This document shows, piece by piece, positions 17,224 to 26,160 of a stretch of DNA of 35,814 nt (positions are counted from its first letter, which is position 1; every line of letters starts with the position of its first letter). The notes below the pieces were generated by a model. The model had not been told where the DNA came from. It did no database searches and saw nothing but the letters and a program-made list of their open reading frames with translations. Source of the stretch: Bacillota bacterium (GTDB lineage: Bacteria > Bacillota > Clostridia > Oscillospirales > Acutalibacteraceae); the NCBI GenBank assembly GCA_029008595.1, contig JAQXJH010000110.1, forward strand, positions 1 through 35,814. The letters run 5' to 3'. The position numbers were made by a program, and so were the translations under genes.

Positions 17224-17775
17224 ATGGAAGAACTGGATAAAAACATTGCTGCGCCGCAGCCGGAGACGATCTGCTTCCGGCTGACGGAAGAACAGCTTTA
17301 CCGCGCGCTGCGTTCCCGCGGGATCTTCCGTACCCAGGGCGTGCGGGCCGTTGTGCAGACCGTTCTGCTGGCGGTGCTCGGCGCAGGGTTTCTGATCTCG
17401 TATTTCTGTTATCAGGACGGCAGCGGGCTTTTTCTCGGCATCGTCAGCTTTGCGGTGATCGCCATGATCTGGCTGGTGCCGTGGCTCGGACTGCGTTCCC
17501 GCGCGCGCAGTGCAGTGCCCGGAAAGGAAGTCCGGGTCGCGCTTGCGCCGGAAAATTTAACGATCGGAGAAGGCGGAGGGCAATGGGAATTTCCGCTCGA
17601 CGGTTCCGGCTTCTTCTGGCAGACGGAGGAGCTTCTTCTGCTTGAAACCTCGTTCGGCCGCATGACCGTGATCCCCAAAAGCGCTTTCTCGCCGGAACAA
17701 CAGGAGCGGTGGTTCCCGCTGATCGCACAGAAGACCACGCCCGAAAAGCCGAAACGCAGAAAAAGAAATCCGTAA
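17224..17775 (+). CDS. YcxB-like domain membrane protein 1
   Basis: This is 183 residues from ATG 17224, 5 bases after GGAGGG. An N-terminal segment (CFRLTEEQLYRALRSRGIF) precedes two membrane helices (about 43-62 and 68-88). The C-terminal half is beta-rich, with KEVRVALAPENLTIGEGGG, a WQTEELLLLETSFGRMTVIPKSAFSP segment and WFPLIAQK. That pattern of a strand, a tryptophan hinge, a hydrophobic strand and an I-P-K motif is what defines the YcxB-like domain. Function is unknown in the family. It is the best-conserved of four such genes between gyrB and gyrA. Confidence 0.8.
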   Translation: MEELDKNIAAPQPETICFRLTEEQLYRALRSRGIFRTQGVRAVVQTVLLAVLGAGFLISYFCYQDGSGLFLGIVSFAVIAMIWLVPWLGLRSRARSAVPGKEVRVALAPENLTIGEGGGQWEFPLDGSGFFWQTEELLLLETSFGRMTVIPKSAFSPEQQERWFPLIAQKTTPEKPKRRKRNP

Positions 17776-17817
17776 CGGAACAGAATTCTGCGGCGAAGGA
17801 ACGAAGGGAGGAAAAAC

Positions 17818-18387
17818 ATGGCGTCGTTTTATGATCAGCAGCTGTTTACGGCAACGCAGCTGCTTTCTCCGGATGAATTCGAGGATAATTGGATCGTCCG
17901 CGAAAAAGCCGTCGGACGGCTGAAGTACCAGAAGCTTTTTCTGGGGATGCTGACGGTGCTGAGCCTGTTTTTTCTTTCGTTTGCGCTGCCGGATCTGGCA
18001 AAGAGCCAATGGATCCGTTCCATCACGTCGCTGACTTATGTGCTGTTCTGTATCTGTATGGCGGCGTATGAAGCCACGATCCTTCCCCAGCGGGTGCAGA
18101 TGGAAGCAGTGCGGATGTACCGCACCAATCGGCTGCTGCAGTGTGAAACGGAGCTGACCGTAACGCGGGACGGCTATACGCTGAAAAACCGCTACGAAAC
18201 GCGCACGGGCTACTGGTCCGAAACGGCCTTCTGCGCCGAAACGGAACAGAGCTTTGTGTTCTGCGGCGGGCGGGAACGCGATCCGTTGATCATTCTGAAA
18301 AATGTGATCCCCGAAGAGGAGCGGGAGCACTTTTCGGAAAAAATGCAGGAAACCTTCGCCGGACGCTACCGCCGCCTGAAACTGTAG
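17818..18387 (+). CDS. YcxB-like domain membrane protein 2
   Basis: This is 189 residues. The N-terminal LLSPDEFEDNWIVREKAVGR is followed by two membrane helices (about 39-58 and 66-85), then a beta-rich cytoplasmic part (CETELTVTRDGYTLKNRYETRTGYWSE, then FVFCGGRERDPLIILKNVIPEEER). It has the same order of elements as the preceding gene, 42 bases upstream, so the two are likely paralogues although sequence similarity is low. ATG follows GGAGGAAAAAC. Function unknown. Confidence 0.75.
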   Translation: MASFYDQQLFTATQLLSPDEFEDNWIVREKAVGRLKYQKLFLGMLTVLSLFFLSFALPDLAKSQWIRSITSLTYVLFCICMAAYEATILPQRVQMEAVRMYRTNRLLQCETELTVTRDGYTLKNRYETRTGYWSETAFCAETEQSFVFCGGRERDPLIILKNVIPEEEREHFSEKMQETFAGRYRRLKL

Positions 18388-18409
18388 CGCAGAGAAAAGA
18401 GGGATCGGA

Positions 18410-19279
18410 TTGCAGGCAGAACTGAAAAAAGAGATCGCAGAAGACTCGCTGCTGCGGGCGGAATTTGACGCGCTGGCAAAACAGACGTTCGGAATTTCGT
18501 TCGAATCGTGGTACCGGGCAGGCTGCTGGAAGAATAATTACCGCCCCTATACGTTATTCAGCGGGGGAAAAGCGGTTTCCAACGTCTCGGTAAGCCCGAT
18601 GCGCTTCCGGCTGGACAAAACCGCCCGGAGCGCGGTGCAGCTCGGCACCGTGATGACCGGCCCGGCATACCGGAAAAACGGGCTTGCGGCCTTTCTGATG
18701 CAGACGGTTCTGCTGGAAAACCGCGCAGACTGCGACTGGCTCTTTCTGTTTGCCAACAGCAGCGTGCTGGAGTTTTACCCCCGGTTCGGCTTTGAACGCA
18801 CCCGGGAATACCGCTGTGTAAAGCCCGTTGCCGGAGGATTTGGCTCCGCCCGGCGGCTTTCGCTTTCCGATCCGGAGGAGTTTGCCCTGCTGAAGGAGCA
18901 TGCCGCGCGTTCCAATCCGTTTGCCGTGCTGCGCATGGAACAGAACTGGGAGCTGATTCAGTTTTATACGTCCTCCGTATTGCGGGACGGGGTATTTTTT
19001 GTTCCGGAGCAGGACGCCGTCGTTCTGGCGGAACAGGACGGCGAAACCATGATCTGCTACGATATTTTCTGCAGCGGGGAAAAGGATCCGGAGCAGATCC
19101 TGCGGACAGCGGCCCTTCCCGGCACGCGCCGGATCGAGCTGGGCTGGTTTCCGGCCGATACCGCCGGCTGCAGGGTGGAAAAGCTGGAAAACGACGACGA
19201 TGCGCTGTTCTGGCTGAAGGGGAAGGAAAATCCGTTTGCCGGACGGCCGCTGCGTTTTCCGTTGCTTGCGCATACATGA
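18410..19279 (+). CDS. GNAT family N-acetyltransferase with C-terminal extension
   Basis: This is 289 residues from a TTG (MQAELKKEIAEDSLLRAEF) preceded by GAGGGATCGGA. The acetyl-CoA binding segment is GTVMTGPAYRKNGLAAFLMQTVL (about 83-106), followed by NSSVLEFYPRFGFERTREY. A further domain of about 150 residues follows, reminiscent of the two-domain Eis-like GNAT proteins that act on amines, peptides or antibiotics; the terminal carboxylate or tyrosine expected for Eis is not evident. The acceptor is unknown. It lies among the YcxB-like genes in one direction with short gaps (22-23 bases), so probably the same transcript. Confidence 0.85.
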   Translation: MQAELKKEIAEDSLLRAEFDALAKQTFGISFESWYRAGCWKNNYRPYTLFSGGKAVSNVSVSPMRFRLDKTARSAVQLGTVMTGPAYRKNGLAAFLMQTVLLENRADCDWLFLFANSSVLEFYPRFGFERTREYRCVKPVAGGFGSARRLSLSDPEEFALLKEHAARSNPFAVLRMEQNWELIQFYTSSVLRDGVFFVPEQDAVVLAEQDGETMICYDIFCSGEKDPEQILRTAALPGTRRIELGWFPADTAGCRVEKLENDDDALFWLKGKENPFAGRPLRFPLLAHT

Positions 19280-19301
19280 TCGTCCGAGGGGGGTGGCCGC
19301 C

Positions 19302-19850
19302 GTGGAAGCGCCTGTCGTTTCATTTTCGTTTCTGACAACAGAAGAGGACTACTGCTGCTATCGGCTGGACTGTGCAAAGCTCAGCTGCGGCAAGCGGGAC
19401 AGAACGGCGCTGACGCTGATCGGGATCGCAATGATTCTGGGCGGAACGGCGGGCGCGGCGCTGTTTTCCCATCATTTTCTGAATTACATCGCGTGGGGTC
19501 TCTGCATCGTCACCGGATTTTTTGCGGCAGGATATTTTTCGCTGTTTGAGCCGCTGCTGGTCGCCCGGCGCGCGCAGAAGGAATATGCAAAGATCCGCAG
19601 CAAGCTTTCGGCACAGACCGTGGAGCTGTGCGAAACGGGTGTGCATATCAGAAACGACCGCTGCGACGGATTTTATCCTTATGAGATTTTACATCGGTGC
19701 ATCCGCACGGAGCACTTTTTTCTTCTGTTTTTCGGTGTGGGCGATTCGGTCGCCGTGGCGCTCCGGACGGCAAAGCCCGAAGAGCTGGAGCAGGCTTCCG
19801 CGCTGCTGCAGCGGCAGCTGAAGGGAAAATACGTCGACCGTTCGGTGTAG
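19302..19850 (+). CDS. YcxB-like domain membrane protein 3
   Basis: This is 182 residues from GTG 19302 (MEAPVVSFSFLTTEEDYCCYRL) after GAGGGGGG; the ORF-track start at 19236 lies inside the previous gene. The N-terminal TTEEDY motif matches the TEEQLY and SPDEFE of the two genes before. Two membrane helices follow (about 41-60 and 66-85), then a beta-rich half: TVELCETGVHIRNDRCDGFYPYEIL, FFLLFFGVGDSVAVALRT and a final amphipathic helix EELEQASALLQRQL. It appears to be a member of the same family. Function unknown. Confidence 0.75.
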   Translation: MEAPVVSFSFLTTEEDYCCYRLDCAKLSCGKRDRTALTLIGIAMILGGTAGAALFSHHFLNYIAWGLCIVTGFFAAGYFSLFEPLLVARRAQKEYAKIRSKLSAQTVELCETGVHIRNDRCDGFYPYEILHRCIRTEHFFLLFFGVGDSVAVALRTAKPEELEQASALLQRQLKGKYVDRSV

Positions 19851-19886
19851 AACAGCCCGGATATCTGGAAAGGGAGGAACATCGTT

Positions 19887-21059
19887 ATGACGCAGGAATT
19901 CTCCGGCCGGCAGCCCGTTTCCGTGCCCGGCGGCCCGCTGCTCATCAAACTGCGGGTCAGTGTACAGGAAAAAGAATATATCGGCGCCAACCGGCTGTTT
20001 TTACGCGCCCGCCAGAGCGCGACCCGCGTTCTTTCGATCCTTGCTGGGGTTCTGCTTGCGTTCAGCATCGGCTCGGTGGTGTTTTCGTACATAGCGTCGG
20101 GCGGGCAGGAAAACGATCTGCTGTTTTTGCTGCCGCTGCCGCTGTTCGCGCTGCTTACGCCGCTGCTGCAGCGTGCTGCCGTTTCGTTTTCGGCCCGGCG
20201 GGCGTATGAAAAGGAACCGGAATTTTCCGAACCGCGCTGCATCTGGATCTTTGACGACCGCGTGGAGTCCGTTTCCAGGAAAGGGCGTTCCGTGTTTTTC
20301 TGGAACGAAATCGGCGGCGCGGCGGAAAACGGAGAAATGCTGCTGTTGTGGTGCGGGATGCAGATCATCATCATCCCGGCCGGTGCGGTGGATTCTTCTG
20401 CCGCAGCGTATCTGCACAATCTGCTGCTGGCAAAGCTTTCTTCCCGGTTTCGCTTTTTTTCGGCGATCCGTGCGTGCGGAACACCCGATTTTCCGGCGGA
20501 GGAGCTGCCCGTTTCGCCGCTGCATGCGGCGGTATCGGCGGCTGCCGTTCCGCAGAGCGCGCAGCAGTTCCCGCCGTTTGTGCTCGACCTGCCGAACAGA
20601 GCTGTGGTAAAGGGCTGGCTGACGACCGTTGTGTTCAGCGCGCTGTTTTCGCTCTGCCTTGCCGTACTGCTGACCGCCGAATGGCAGGAATCCCTGTTTA
20701 CCGGCGCGTTTTTCTGGTGGTGCTGGGGCGCTTTCTTCGTGCTGCTGTGCGGACTAACGCAGCTGATGCTCCGGATCTCGGCCAAAAGCGCCCTGCGCGC
20801 GGAACCGCGGCTGCGCATTATGCTGATCCCGGCAGGCTTCGGCACCGACACCGGCCGCAACAGCCTGCTGACCGACTGGGCCGATGTCAGAGTGCGTGAA
20901 ACGGCTTCCGCATTTTTGATCGGCGGGATCGGCGCGCCGGGCAAACAGCTGAAGATCCGCAAGAAAAATCTTTCGCCGGAGGCTTTCGGGGAGCTGCGCC
21001 GCCTGCTGGTTCGCTGCTGCCCGGATTATAAGAGCAGCTCCGGTGTGATCCCGCGCTGA
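19887..21059 (+). CDS. Tandemly duplicated YcxB-like membrane protein
   Basis: This is 390 residues that look like two copies of the preceding type joined head to tail. Unit 1 has two helices (about 49-69 and 77-95) and a beta part with WIFDDRVESVSRKGRSVFFWNEI and a final LHNLLLAKL helix. Unit 2 has two helices (about 247-266 and 273-293) and a beta part with LTDWADVRVRETASAFLIGG, KQLKIRKKNLSPEAF and ELRRLLVRC. ATG follows GGGAGGAAC. It lies 68 bases before gyrA, the last of the series. Membership of the YcxB-like family is inferred from plan, not from a profile. Confidence 0.72.
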   Translation: MTQEFSGRQPVSVPGGPLLIKLRVSVQEKEYIGANRLFLRARQSATRVLSILAGVLLAFSIGSVVFSYIASGGQENDLLFLLPLPLFALLTPLLQRAAVSFSARRAYEKEPEFSEPRCIWIFDDRVESVSRKGRSVFFWNEIGGAAENGEMLLLWCGMQIIIIPAGAVDSSAAAYLHNLLLAKLSSRFRFFSAIRACGTPDFPAEELPVSPLHAAVSAAAVPQSAQQFPPFVLDLPNRAVVKGWLTTVVFSALFSLCLAVLLTAEWQESLFTGAFFWWCWGAFFVLLCGLTQLMLRISAKSALRAEPRLRIMLIPAGFGTDTGRNSLLTDWADVRVRETASAFLIGGIGAPGKQLKIRKKNLSPEAFGELRRLLVRCCPDYKSSSGVIPR

Positions 21060-21127
21060 CCGGCCGGGAACAGAGAAGATCCTCAACGGAACGGAGCTTC
21101 CGTTTTTGAAAGGAATGGTTACAAGCA

Positions 21128-23683
21128 ATGGAAGATCAGGAACTGGAACAAAAAATAGTCAACATCGGCATTGAAAAGGAAATGAAAAAGGCGTATCTTG
21201 CCTATTCCATGTCGGTGATCGTCGGCCGCGCGCTGCCCGATGTGCGCGACGGCCTGAAGCCGGTTCACCGCCGGATCCTTTACACGATGTACGAAAACAA
21301 TATCACGCCGGATTCCGCCTACCGCAAATGCGCCGATACCGTCGGTACCGTGCTCGGCCGCTATCATCCGCACGGCGACGCTTCGGTCTACGATGCGCTC
21401 GTCCGCCTTGCGCAGGATTTTTCGATGCGTTATCCGCTGGTGGACGGCCACGGAAACTTCGGCTCCGTTGACGGAGACCCGCCCGCCGCTTACCGTTATA
21501 CCGAAGCGCGCATGGGAAAAATGTCGGTCGATATGCTGACCGATATCGAAAAGGATACCGTCGAATTTCAGCCGAACTACGACGACCGCCTGAAGGAGCC
21601 GGTGTATCTCCCCTCCCGTTTTCCGAATCTGCTTGTCAACGGTTCCACCGGTATTGCGGTCGGTATGGCGACCAACATTCCGCCGCATAATCTTGCCGAG
21701 GTCATCGACGGCATGTGCTGCCTGATCGATAACCCGGACGCTTCGCTGGACGAGCTGATGGAACACATCAAGGGGCCGGATTTCCCCACCGGCGGCATCA
21801 TCATGGGCCGCAGCGGCATCCGTGCCGCCTACGCAACGGGCCGCGGCCGCATCTATCTGCGTGCGCGCGCGGAAATTGAAGAAGAAAAGAACGGCAAAGC
21901 GCGCATCATCGTCACCGAGCTGCCGTATCAGGTGAACAAGGCGCGCCTGGTGGAATCCATTGCCGAAATGGCGAAGGAAAAGCGCATCGAAGGGATCGCT
22001 TATGTCACCGACCATTCCGATAAGGACGGAATGTGCGTGGTCATCGACGTCAAGCGCGACGCTTCTCCGCAGATCGTGCTGAACCAGCTTTACAGCTATA
22101 CCCAGATGCAGGTGACGTTCGGCGTCATCATGCTGGCGATCGTCAACGACGAGCCGAAGGTGCTGACGCTGAAGGAGATCCTGCAGAACTATATCGATTT
22201 TCAGCTCGACGTCATTACCCGCCGCACCCGCTTTGACTTGCGAAAGGCGGAGGAACGCGAGCATATTCTGGAAGGCCTGATTGTTGCGCTCGATTTCATC
22301 GACGAGGTCATCTCGATCCTTCGCGCGTCCAAATCGGTTCCCGAAGGCAAAACGGCGCTGATGGAACGGTTCGGTCTGGACGATGCGCAGGCCGGCGCGA
22401 TCGTCGCCATGCGCCTTGGTCAGCTGACCGGGCTGGAGCGCGACAAGATTCTGGACGAATCGGCGCAGCTGAAAGAAAAAATTGCCGATTTCCGCGATAT
22501 TCTTTCCAGCGAGATCCGCCGCAAGGAGATCCTGCGCACCGAATCGGTCGCGATCCGCGACAAATACAAGGACGACCGCCGCACGGAGATCGCGTCCATC
22601 AGCGGCGAAGTCGATATCGAAGACTTGATCCCGCAGGAGGAATGCGTGCTGACGCTGACCAACTTCGGCTACGCAAAGCGCCAGCCGGTCGATACCTTTA
22701 CGGCGCAGCGCCGCGGCGGCCGTGGAATCACCGGCGTGGGACGCCGCGAGGAGGACGTTGCGACGGAAATGTTCGTCTGCAATTCGCACGATTATGTGCT
22801 GTTCTTTACGAACCTCGGCCGCGTTTACCGCCTGAAGGCCTACGAGATCCCGGAGGGAAGCCGCACCTCGAAGGGAATGAATATTGCCAACCTGCTGCCG
22901 CTGGCGCAGGAGGAAAAGATCACCTCGGTGATCCGTGTGCCGCAGTTTGAGGAGGATCGCTTCCTTGTGATGGTGACGCGCCGCGGCATCATCAAGCGCA
23001 CCGACCTTTCCGCTTACAACACGGCGCGCAAGGGCGGGCTGATCGCCATCGATCTGATGGAGGGCGACGAGCTGGCATGGGTGCGCATGACAAAGGGCGA
23101 AAGCGAGCTGCTGGTCGCGACCCGCAAAGGAATGGCCATCCGCTTTGCCGAAACCGACGTCCGCGGGATGGGCAGAACGGCGCGCGGCGTCAAAGCGATC
23201 ACGCTCGGCGAAGGCGACGAGGTGGTCGGCATGGCGGTGCTCCACGCCGGGCAAAAGGTGCTCACCGTTTCCGAAACGGGCTACGGCCGCCTTTCCCCGA
23301 TCGAAAACTACCGCATGCAGTCGCGCGGCGGCAAGGGCCTGAAGAATTACCATACCGAAAAATACGGCGAGGTCGCGACCGTTCTGGTGGTCGATCCGGA
23401 AAACGACGACGTGATCATCATTTCGTCCGACGGCGTGATCATCCGCGTCTGCGCCGGAGAGATCCGCGAATGCGCCCGTCCGTCCAAGGGCGTCAAGGTG
23501 ATGCGTCTGGCCGAAGACAGCCGGGTCGTCACGCTGGCCCGCGTTCCGCACGAGGAGGGCGAGGTCACCGAAACGATTGAGGACGACGGCAGCGACGCCG
23601 ACGAGGGCGCCGAAAGCGAGGCCGAAATGGAAGCCGAAGCGGCAGAAGAAACGGATGCCGCGCCCGAAGAGGAAGAACCATAA
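21128..23683 (+). CDS. gyrA: DNA gyrase subunit A
   Basis: This subunit cuts and rejoins DNA. It has 851 residues; the catalytic tyrosine is Y124 in AYRYTEARM. The quinolone-determining segment reads [17 protein letters not shown], so the residue equivalent to E. coli Ser83 is Ala85, followed by Ser. Further motifs are [11 protein letters not shown], the GyrA box QRRGGRG in the C-terminal beta-pinwheel (about 525), and repeats such as [11 protein letters not shown]. The last 40 residues are strongly acidic ([13 protein letters not shown]... EEEEP), as in some other gyrases. The ATG at 21128 follows GAAAGGAATGGTTACAAGC. Confidence 0.98.
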   Translation: MEDQELEQKIVNIGIEKEMKKAYLAYSMSVIVGRALPDVRDGLKPVHRRILYTMYENNITPDSAYRKCADTVGTVLGRYHPHGDASVYDALVRLAQDFSMRYPLVDGHGNFGSVDGDPPAAYRYTEARMGKMSVDMLTDIEKDTVEFQPNYDDRLKEPVYLPSRFPNLLVNGSTGIAVGMATNIPPHNLAEVIDGMCCLIDNPDASLDELMEHIKGPDFPTGGIIMGRSGIRAAYATGRGRIYLRARAEIEEEKNGKARIIVTELPYQVNKARLVESIAEMAKEKRIEGIAYVTDHSDKDGMCVVIDVKRDASPQIVLNQLYSYTQMQVTFGVIMLAIVNDEPKVLTLKEILQNYIDFQLDVITRRTRFDLRKAEEREHILEGLIVALDFIDEVISILRASKSVPEGKTALMERFGLDDAQAGAIVAMRLGQLTGLERDKILDESAQLKEKIADFRDILSSEIRRKEILRTESVAIRDKYKDDRRTEIASISGEVDIEDLIPQEECVLTLTNFGYAKRQPVDTFTAQRRGGRGITGVGRREEDVATEMFVCNSHDYVLFFTNLGRVYRLKAYEIPEGSRTSKGMNIANLLPLAQEEKITSVIRVPQFEEDRFLVMVTRRGIIKRTDLSAYNTARKGGLIAIDLMEGDELAWVRMTKGESELLVATRKGMAIRFAETDVRGMGRTARGVKAITLGEGDEVVGMAVLHAGQKVLTVSETGYGRLSPIENYRMQSRGGKGLKNYHTEKYGEVATVLVVDPENDDVIIISSDGVIIRVCAGEIRECARPSKGVKVMRLAEDSRVVTLARVPHEEGEVTETIEDDGSDADEGAESEAEMEAEAAEETDAAPEEEEP

Positions 23684-23699
23684 GCAGCGATGACCGCAG

Positions 23700-23752
23700 G
23701 GCGGCCGGAAAACGGAACAGAAGGAATTTTCCGTTTCCGGCCGCCTTTCTGC
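23700..23752 (+). terminator. Terminator after gyrA
   Basis: GGCGGCCGGAAA-ACGGAA pairs with TTCCGT-TTCCGGCCGCC, then TTTCT. An outer CCGCAG/CTGCGG can extend the stem. The T-run is short but the stem is very stable. Confidence 0.7.
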
Positions 23753-23854
23753 TGCGGTGAAACCGTCCGTTCCGCGGCGCCGGGCTTTGTGAAAAAGGGT
23801 TTCCGGCCCGGATCGTTCTGAAATTGCATTTCCCGAAAGGAATGTGGTCTGAAT

Positions 23855-25285
23855 ATGTCAAAAGTAAGATTCATTACGGCAATGGCTGCGGCAAAGGCAG
23901 CTCAGAATGTGCTGATCGCGGCAAAAAAGAATGCCGCGTGGCACCTGCCCGGCCGGGTCGCAAAAAAGATCATGCCGGATTTCCCCGGCGAAGAGCTGCA
24001 GCGGCCGAAAACGGTCATCGCCGTGACCGGTACCGACGGCAAGACCACCGTCTGCAACATGCTTTGCGACCTGTTCACCTCCATGGGGTACCGGGTGGTG
24101 TGCAACAACATGGGCTTCAATGCGCTCGACGGCATCAAGTCCATGCTGATTTACGGCTCCACCGTAACGGGAAAGCCGAAGGCGGATATCGGCGTGTTTG
24201 AGATCGACGAGCGCCGCACACGGCAGATGTGCGAGCTGCTGCACCCGCAGTACCTGATGGTGACCGGCCTGTTCCGCGATTCGGTCAACAACAACGCGCA
24301 CCCGGACTACATCGCCTCCATCGTCAGCAGCGGCATTCCGGCGGAAACGCAGCTGATCCTGAACGCCGACGATCTGATCTCTTCGCGGATCGCGCCGCAG
24401 GTGCCGCGCGAACAGAAGCACTTTTTCGGGCTGGACCGGCTGGAAAGCGACGTGACCCGGTGCGTGAATCTGGTCAACGACGCGCGCGTCTGCCCCGTCT
24501 GTCAGGCGCCGCTGGTCTACGATACGATCAAATACCACCATATCGGCCGCGCCCGCTGCGAAAAATGCGGCCTTGTGTCGGAAACGCCCGATGTGCTCGG
24601 CCGGCAGCCGGATCTGCCGAACAAAACGCTCACCATCCGCGAGGGAGAGACCGAAACGGTTTATCCGCTGGTGAACGACAGCATTTTCAATATGTACAAC
24701 GAAACGGCCATCATTACGCTGCTGCGCGCCATGGGTATTGCCCGCGAGCAGATTGCAGAGGCGTTTTCCAGACTGAAGGTGACCGAAACGCGCTATTCCC
24801 GCACCGAGGCCGGCTCGTGCGAGATCGTGACGCAGCTTGCAAAGGGCAAAAATTCGGTCGCCTGCTCGCGTGCGTTTGAGTACATCAAAAATCTGCCCGG
24901 CGAAAAGCAGCTGATCATCATGCTGGACGATGTGTTCGACCGCGCGTCCTCCTCGGAGGATACCGCATGGGTCTTCGACACCGATTTTGAATTCCTCAAC
25001 GATCCGCACATCCATAAGATCGTGATTGCCGGTGTGCGCCAGCGGGAATATCGCTTCCGTCTGTTGATGGCGGGCATCCCGGAAGAAAAGTTTGCCTGCA
25101 TCGACGACGAGCAGCAGACACCGGACTGCCTTTCCTACGGCGAACCGGAAATGCATTATTATGTGATCCATGAGATCTGGCACGCCAAGGTGGCGTTCGG
25201 TCTGCGCGACAAGATCCGCGAAAGGATCCTTGCTGCGGAATCAGGCGGCGCGGCGGCAGAAAAAGAAGAGGCTGCCGTGCGGTGA
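23855..25285 (+). CDS. murT: MurT-like lipid II isoglutaminyl synthase, Mur-ligase subunit
   Basis: MurT with GatD amidates the D-glutamate of lipid II to D-isoglutamine. It has 476 residues. The ATP-binding P-loop is VTGTDGKTTVCNML (about 53-66) and the central Mur-ligase domain follows. A four-cysteine zinc ribbon CPVCQ... CEKCG lies near 212-235, as is typical of MurT but absent from classical Mur ligases. The C-terminal domain (MLDDVFDRASSSEDTAWVFDTDFE) contains the conserved aspartates of the region that completes the GatD triad in S. aureus. The ATG follows AAAGGA at the long distance of 12-13 bases. The pair is 57 bases from gatD. Confidence 0.92.
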   Translation: MSKVRFITAMAAAKAAQNVLIAAKKNAAWHLPGRVAKKIMPDFPGEELQRPKTVIAVTGTDGKTTVCNMLCDLFTSMGYRVVCNNMGFNALDGIKSMLIYGSTVTGKPKADIGVFEIDERRTRQMCELLHPQYLMVTGLFRDSVNNNAHPDYIASIVSSGIPAETQLILNADDLISSRIAPQVPREQKHFFGLDRLESDVTRCVNLVNDARVCPVCQAPLVYDTIKYHHIGRARCEKCGLVSETPDVLGRQPDLPNKTLTIREGETETVYPLVNDSIFNMYNETAIITLLRAMGIAREQIAEAFSRLKVTETRYSRTEAGSCEIVTQLAKGKNSVACSRAFEYIKNLPGEKQLIIMLDDVFDRASSSEDTAWVFDTDFEFLNDPHIHKIVIAGVRQREYRFRLLMAGIPEEKFACIDDEQQTPDCLSYGEPEMHYYVIHEIWHAKVAFGLRDKIRERILAAESGGAAAEKEEAAVR

Positions 25286-25342
25286 GCTGCCCTGCCGAAC
25301 CGGAGGGCGCAGCGTGGATTTTTGCGAAAGGATGTTGCTCCG

Positions 25343-26059
25343 ATGAAAATTGAGATTCTGTATTCCGAAGTCTGTAATCTTGCCGGGGATTCCATGAACC
25401 ACCGGTATCTGAAAAAATGCCTTCCGCAGGCGGAATTCGTGTACACCGGGCTGAACGACTCCCCTGCGTTCGCTTCCGGCGGGGTGCAGATGGTATACCT
25501 TGGGCCGATGAGTGAACACACCCAGCAGCTGGTGATCGAACGGTTGACGCCTTACCGCGGGACGATTCTGAAGCTGATCGAAGACGGAACTGTGTTTCTG
25601 TTTACGGGGAACGCCGCCGAGGTGCTGTTTGAAGAAATTTCCGACTGCGATACCGGCGAAACGCTCAAAGGGCTGGGGATCCTGCCGTTTACGGCAAAGC
25701 GCAAGCTGTTCGACCGCTTCAATTCGCTGTTCCTCGGCGAATCCGAATGGGGTGAGATCGTCGGCTTCAAGCATCAGTTTACCCAATGGTACGGCGACAA
25801 CAGCGGCTGCAGTCTGGCCCGGATGGAGCGCGGCACGGGGATCAATCCCGAAACGCCGTTCGACGGGATCCGCCGCGGCAACCTGTTTGCCACACAGCTG
25901 CTCGGCTCGGTGCTTGTGCTCAATCCGCAGTTTACAAAATATCTGCTGACGCTGCTCGGCGCAGAACCGGAACTCGCGTTCGAAGACGCCGTCCGGGAGA
26001 TGTACCGGAACCGTCTGGCGGAATTCAAAAAGCCCGAAACGCAGTTCATCGGGCATTGA
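25343..26059 (+). CDS. GatD-like glutamine amidotransferase, apparently lacking catalytic residues
   Basis: This is 238 residues from ATG 25343 (MKIEILYSEVCNLAGD), preceded by AAAGGA; the ORF-track TTG start is 7 codons upstream. In the GatD/CobQ-type class I amidotransferase the nucleophile elbow reads roughly ICGGYQ and the histidine is in TYLHG. Here the aligned positions read LFTGNAAEV (88-90) and TQLLGSV (184-190), so neither Cys nor His is present at the expected site. The rest of the fold aligns: IEDG, ETLKGLGILPF, EIVGFKHQ, GNLFATQLLG, VLNPQFTKYLL. It is therefore a GatD homologue that cannot be expected to hydrolyse glutamine in the usual way, paired with an intact-looking MurT. The alignment is by eye. 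Confidence 0.85.
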   Translation: MKIEILYSEVCNLAGDSMNHRYLKKCLPQAEFVYTGLNDSPAFASGGVQMVYLGPMSEHTQQLVIERLTPYRGTILKLIEDGTVFLFTGNAAEVLFEEISDCDTGETLKGLGILPFTAKRKLFDRFNSLFLGESEWGEIVGFKHQFTQWYGDNSGCSLARMERGTGINPETPFDGIRRGNLFATQLLGSVLVLNPQFTKYLLTLLGAEPELAFEDAVREMYRNRLAEFKKPETQFIGH

Positions 26060-26085
26060 AACGGGAAAAAATTTTAAATAACAGC

Positions 26086-26127
26086 CCGGGTTTTCCACAA
26101 GGTTTTAAAACTCTGTGGAAAACCCGG
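26086..26127. repeat. 42-bp palindrome containing two inverted DnaA boxes
   Basis: CCGGGTTTTCCACA-AGGTTTTAAAACTC-TGTGGAAAACCCGG is a 42-bp near-perfect palindrome (two mismatched pairs). Each arm carries an exact DnaA box TTTTCCACA, at 26091-26099 (plus) and 26114-26122 (minus). It lies between gatD and the acetyltransferase gene, 16 kb from oriC. The stem is not followed by a T-run on the plus strand, so it is a poor intrinsic terminator; a DnaA-binding element or an operator are the alternatives. Confidence 0.85.
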
Positions 26128-26160
26128 CATTCTTCCGGAAAGAGAAGGGAGCGCACGGCG

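Noticed and set aside
21119-23551. Minus-strand 810-residue ORF
   Set aside because: It is antisense to gyrA, with no motif and no start context.
26086-26127. Palindrome as an ordinary Rho-independent terminator for gatD
   Set aside because: There is no T-run after the stem on the plus strand (CATTCTTCC follows), and both arms contain exact DnaA boxes; a terminator role is not excluded but is second choice.
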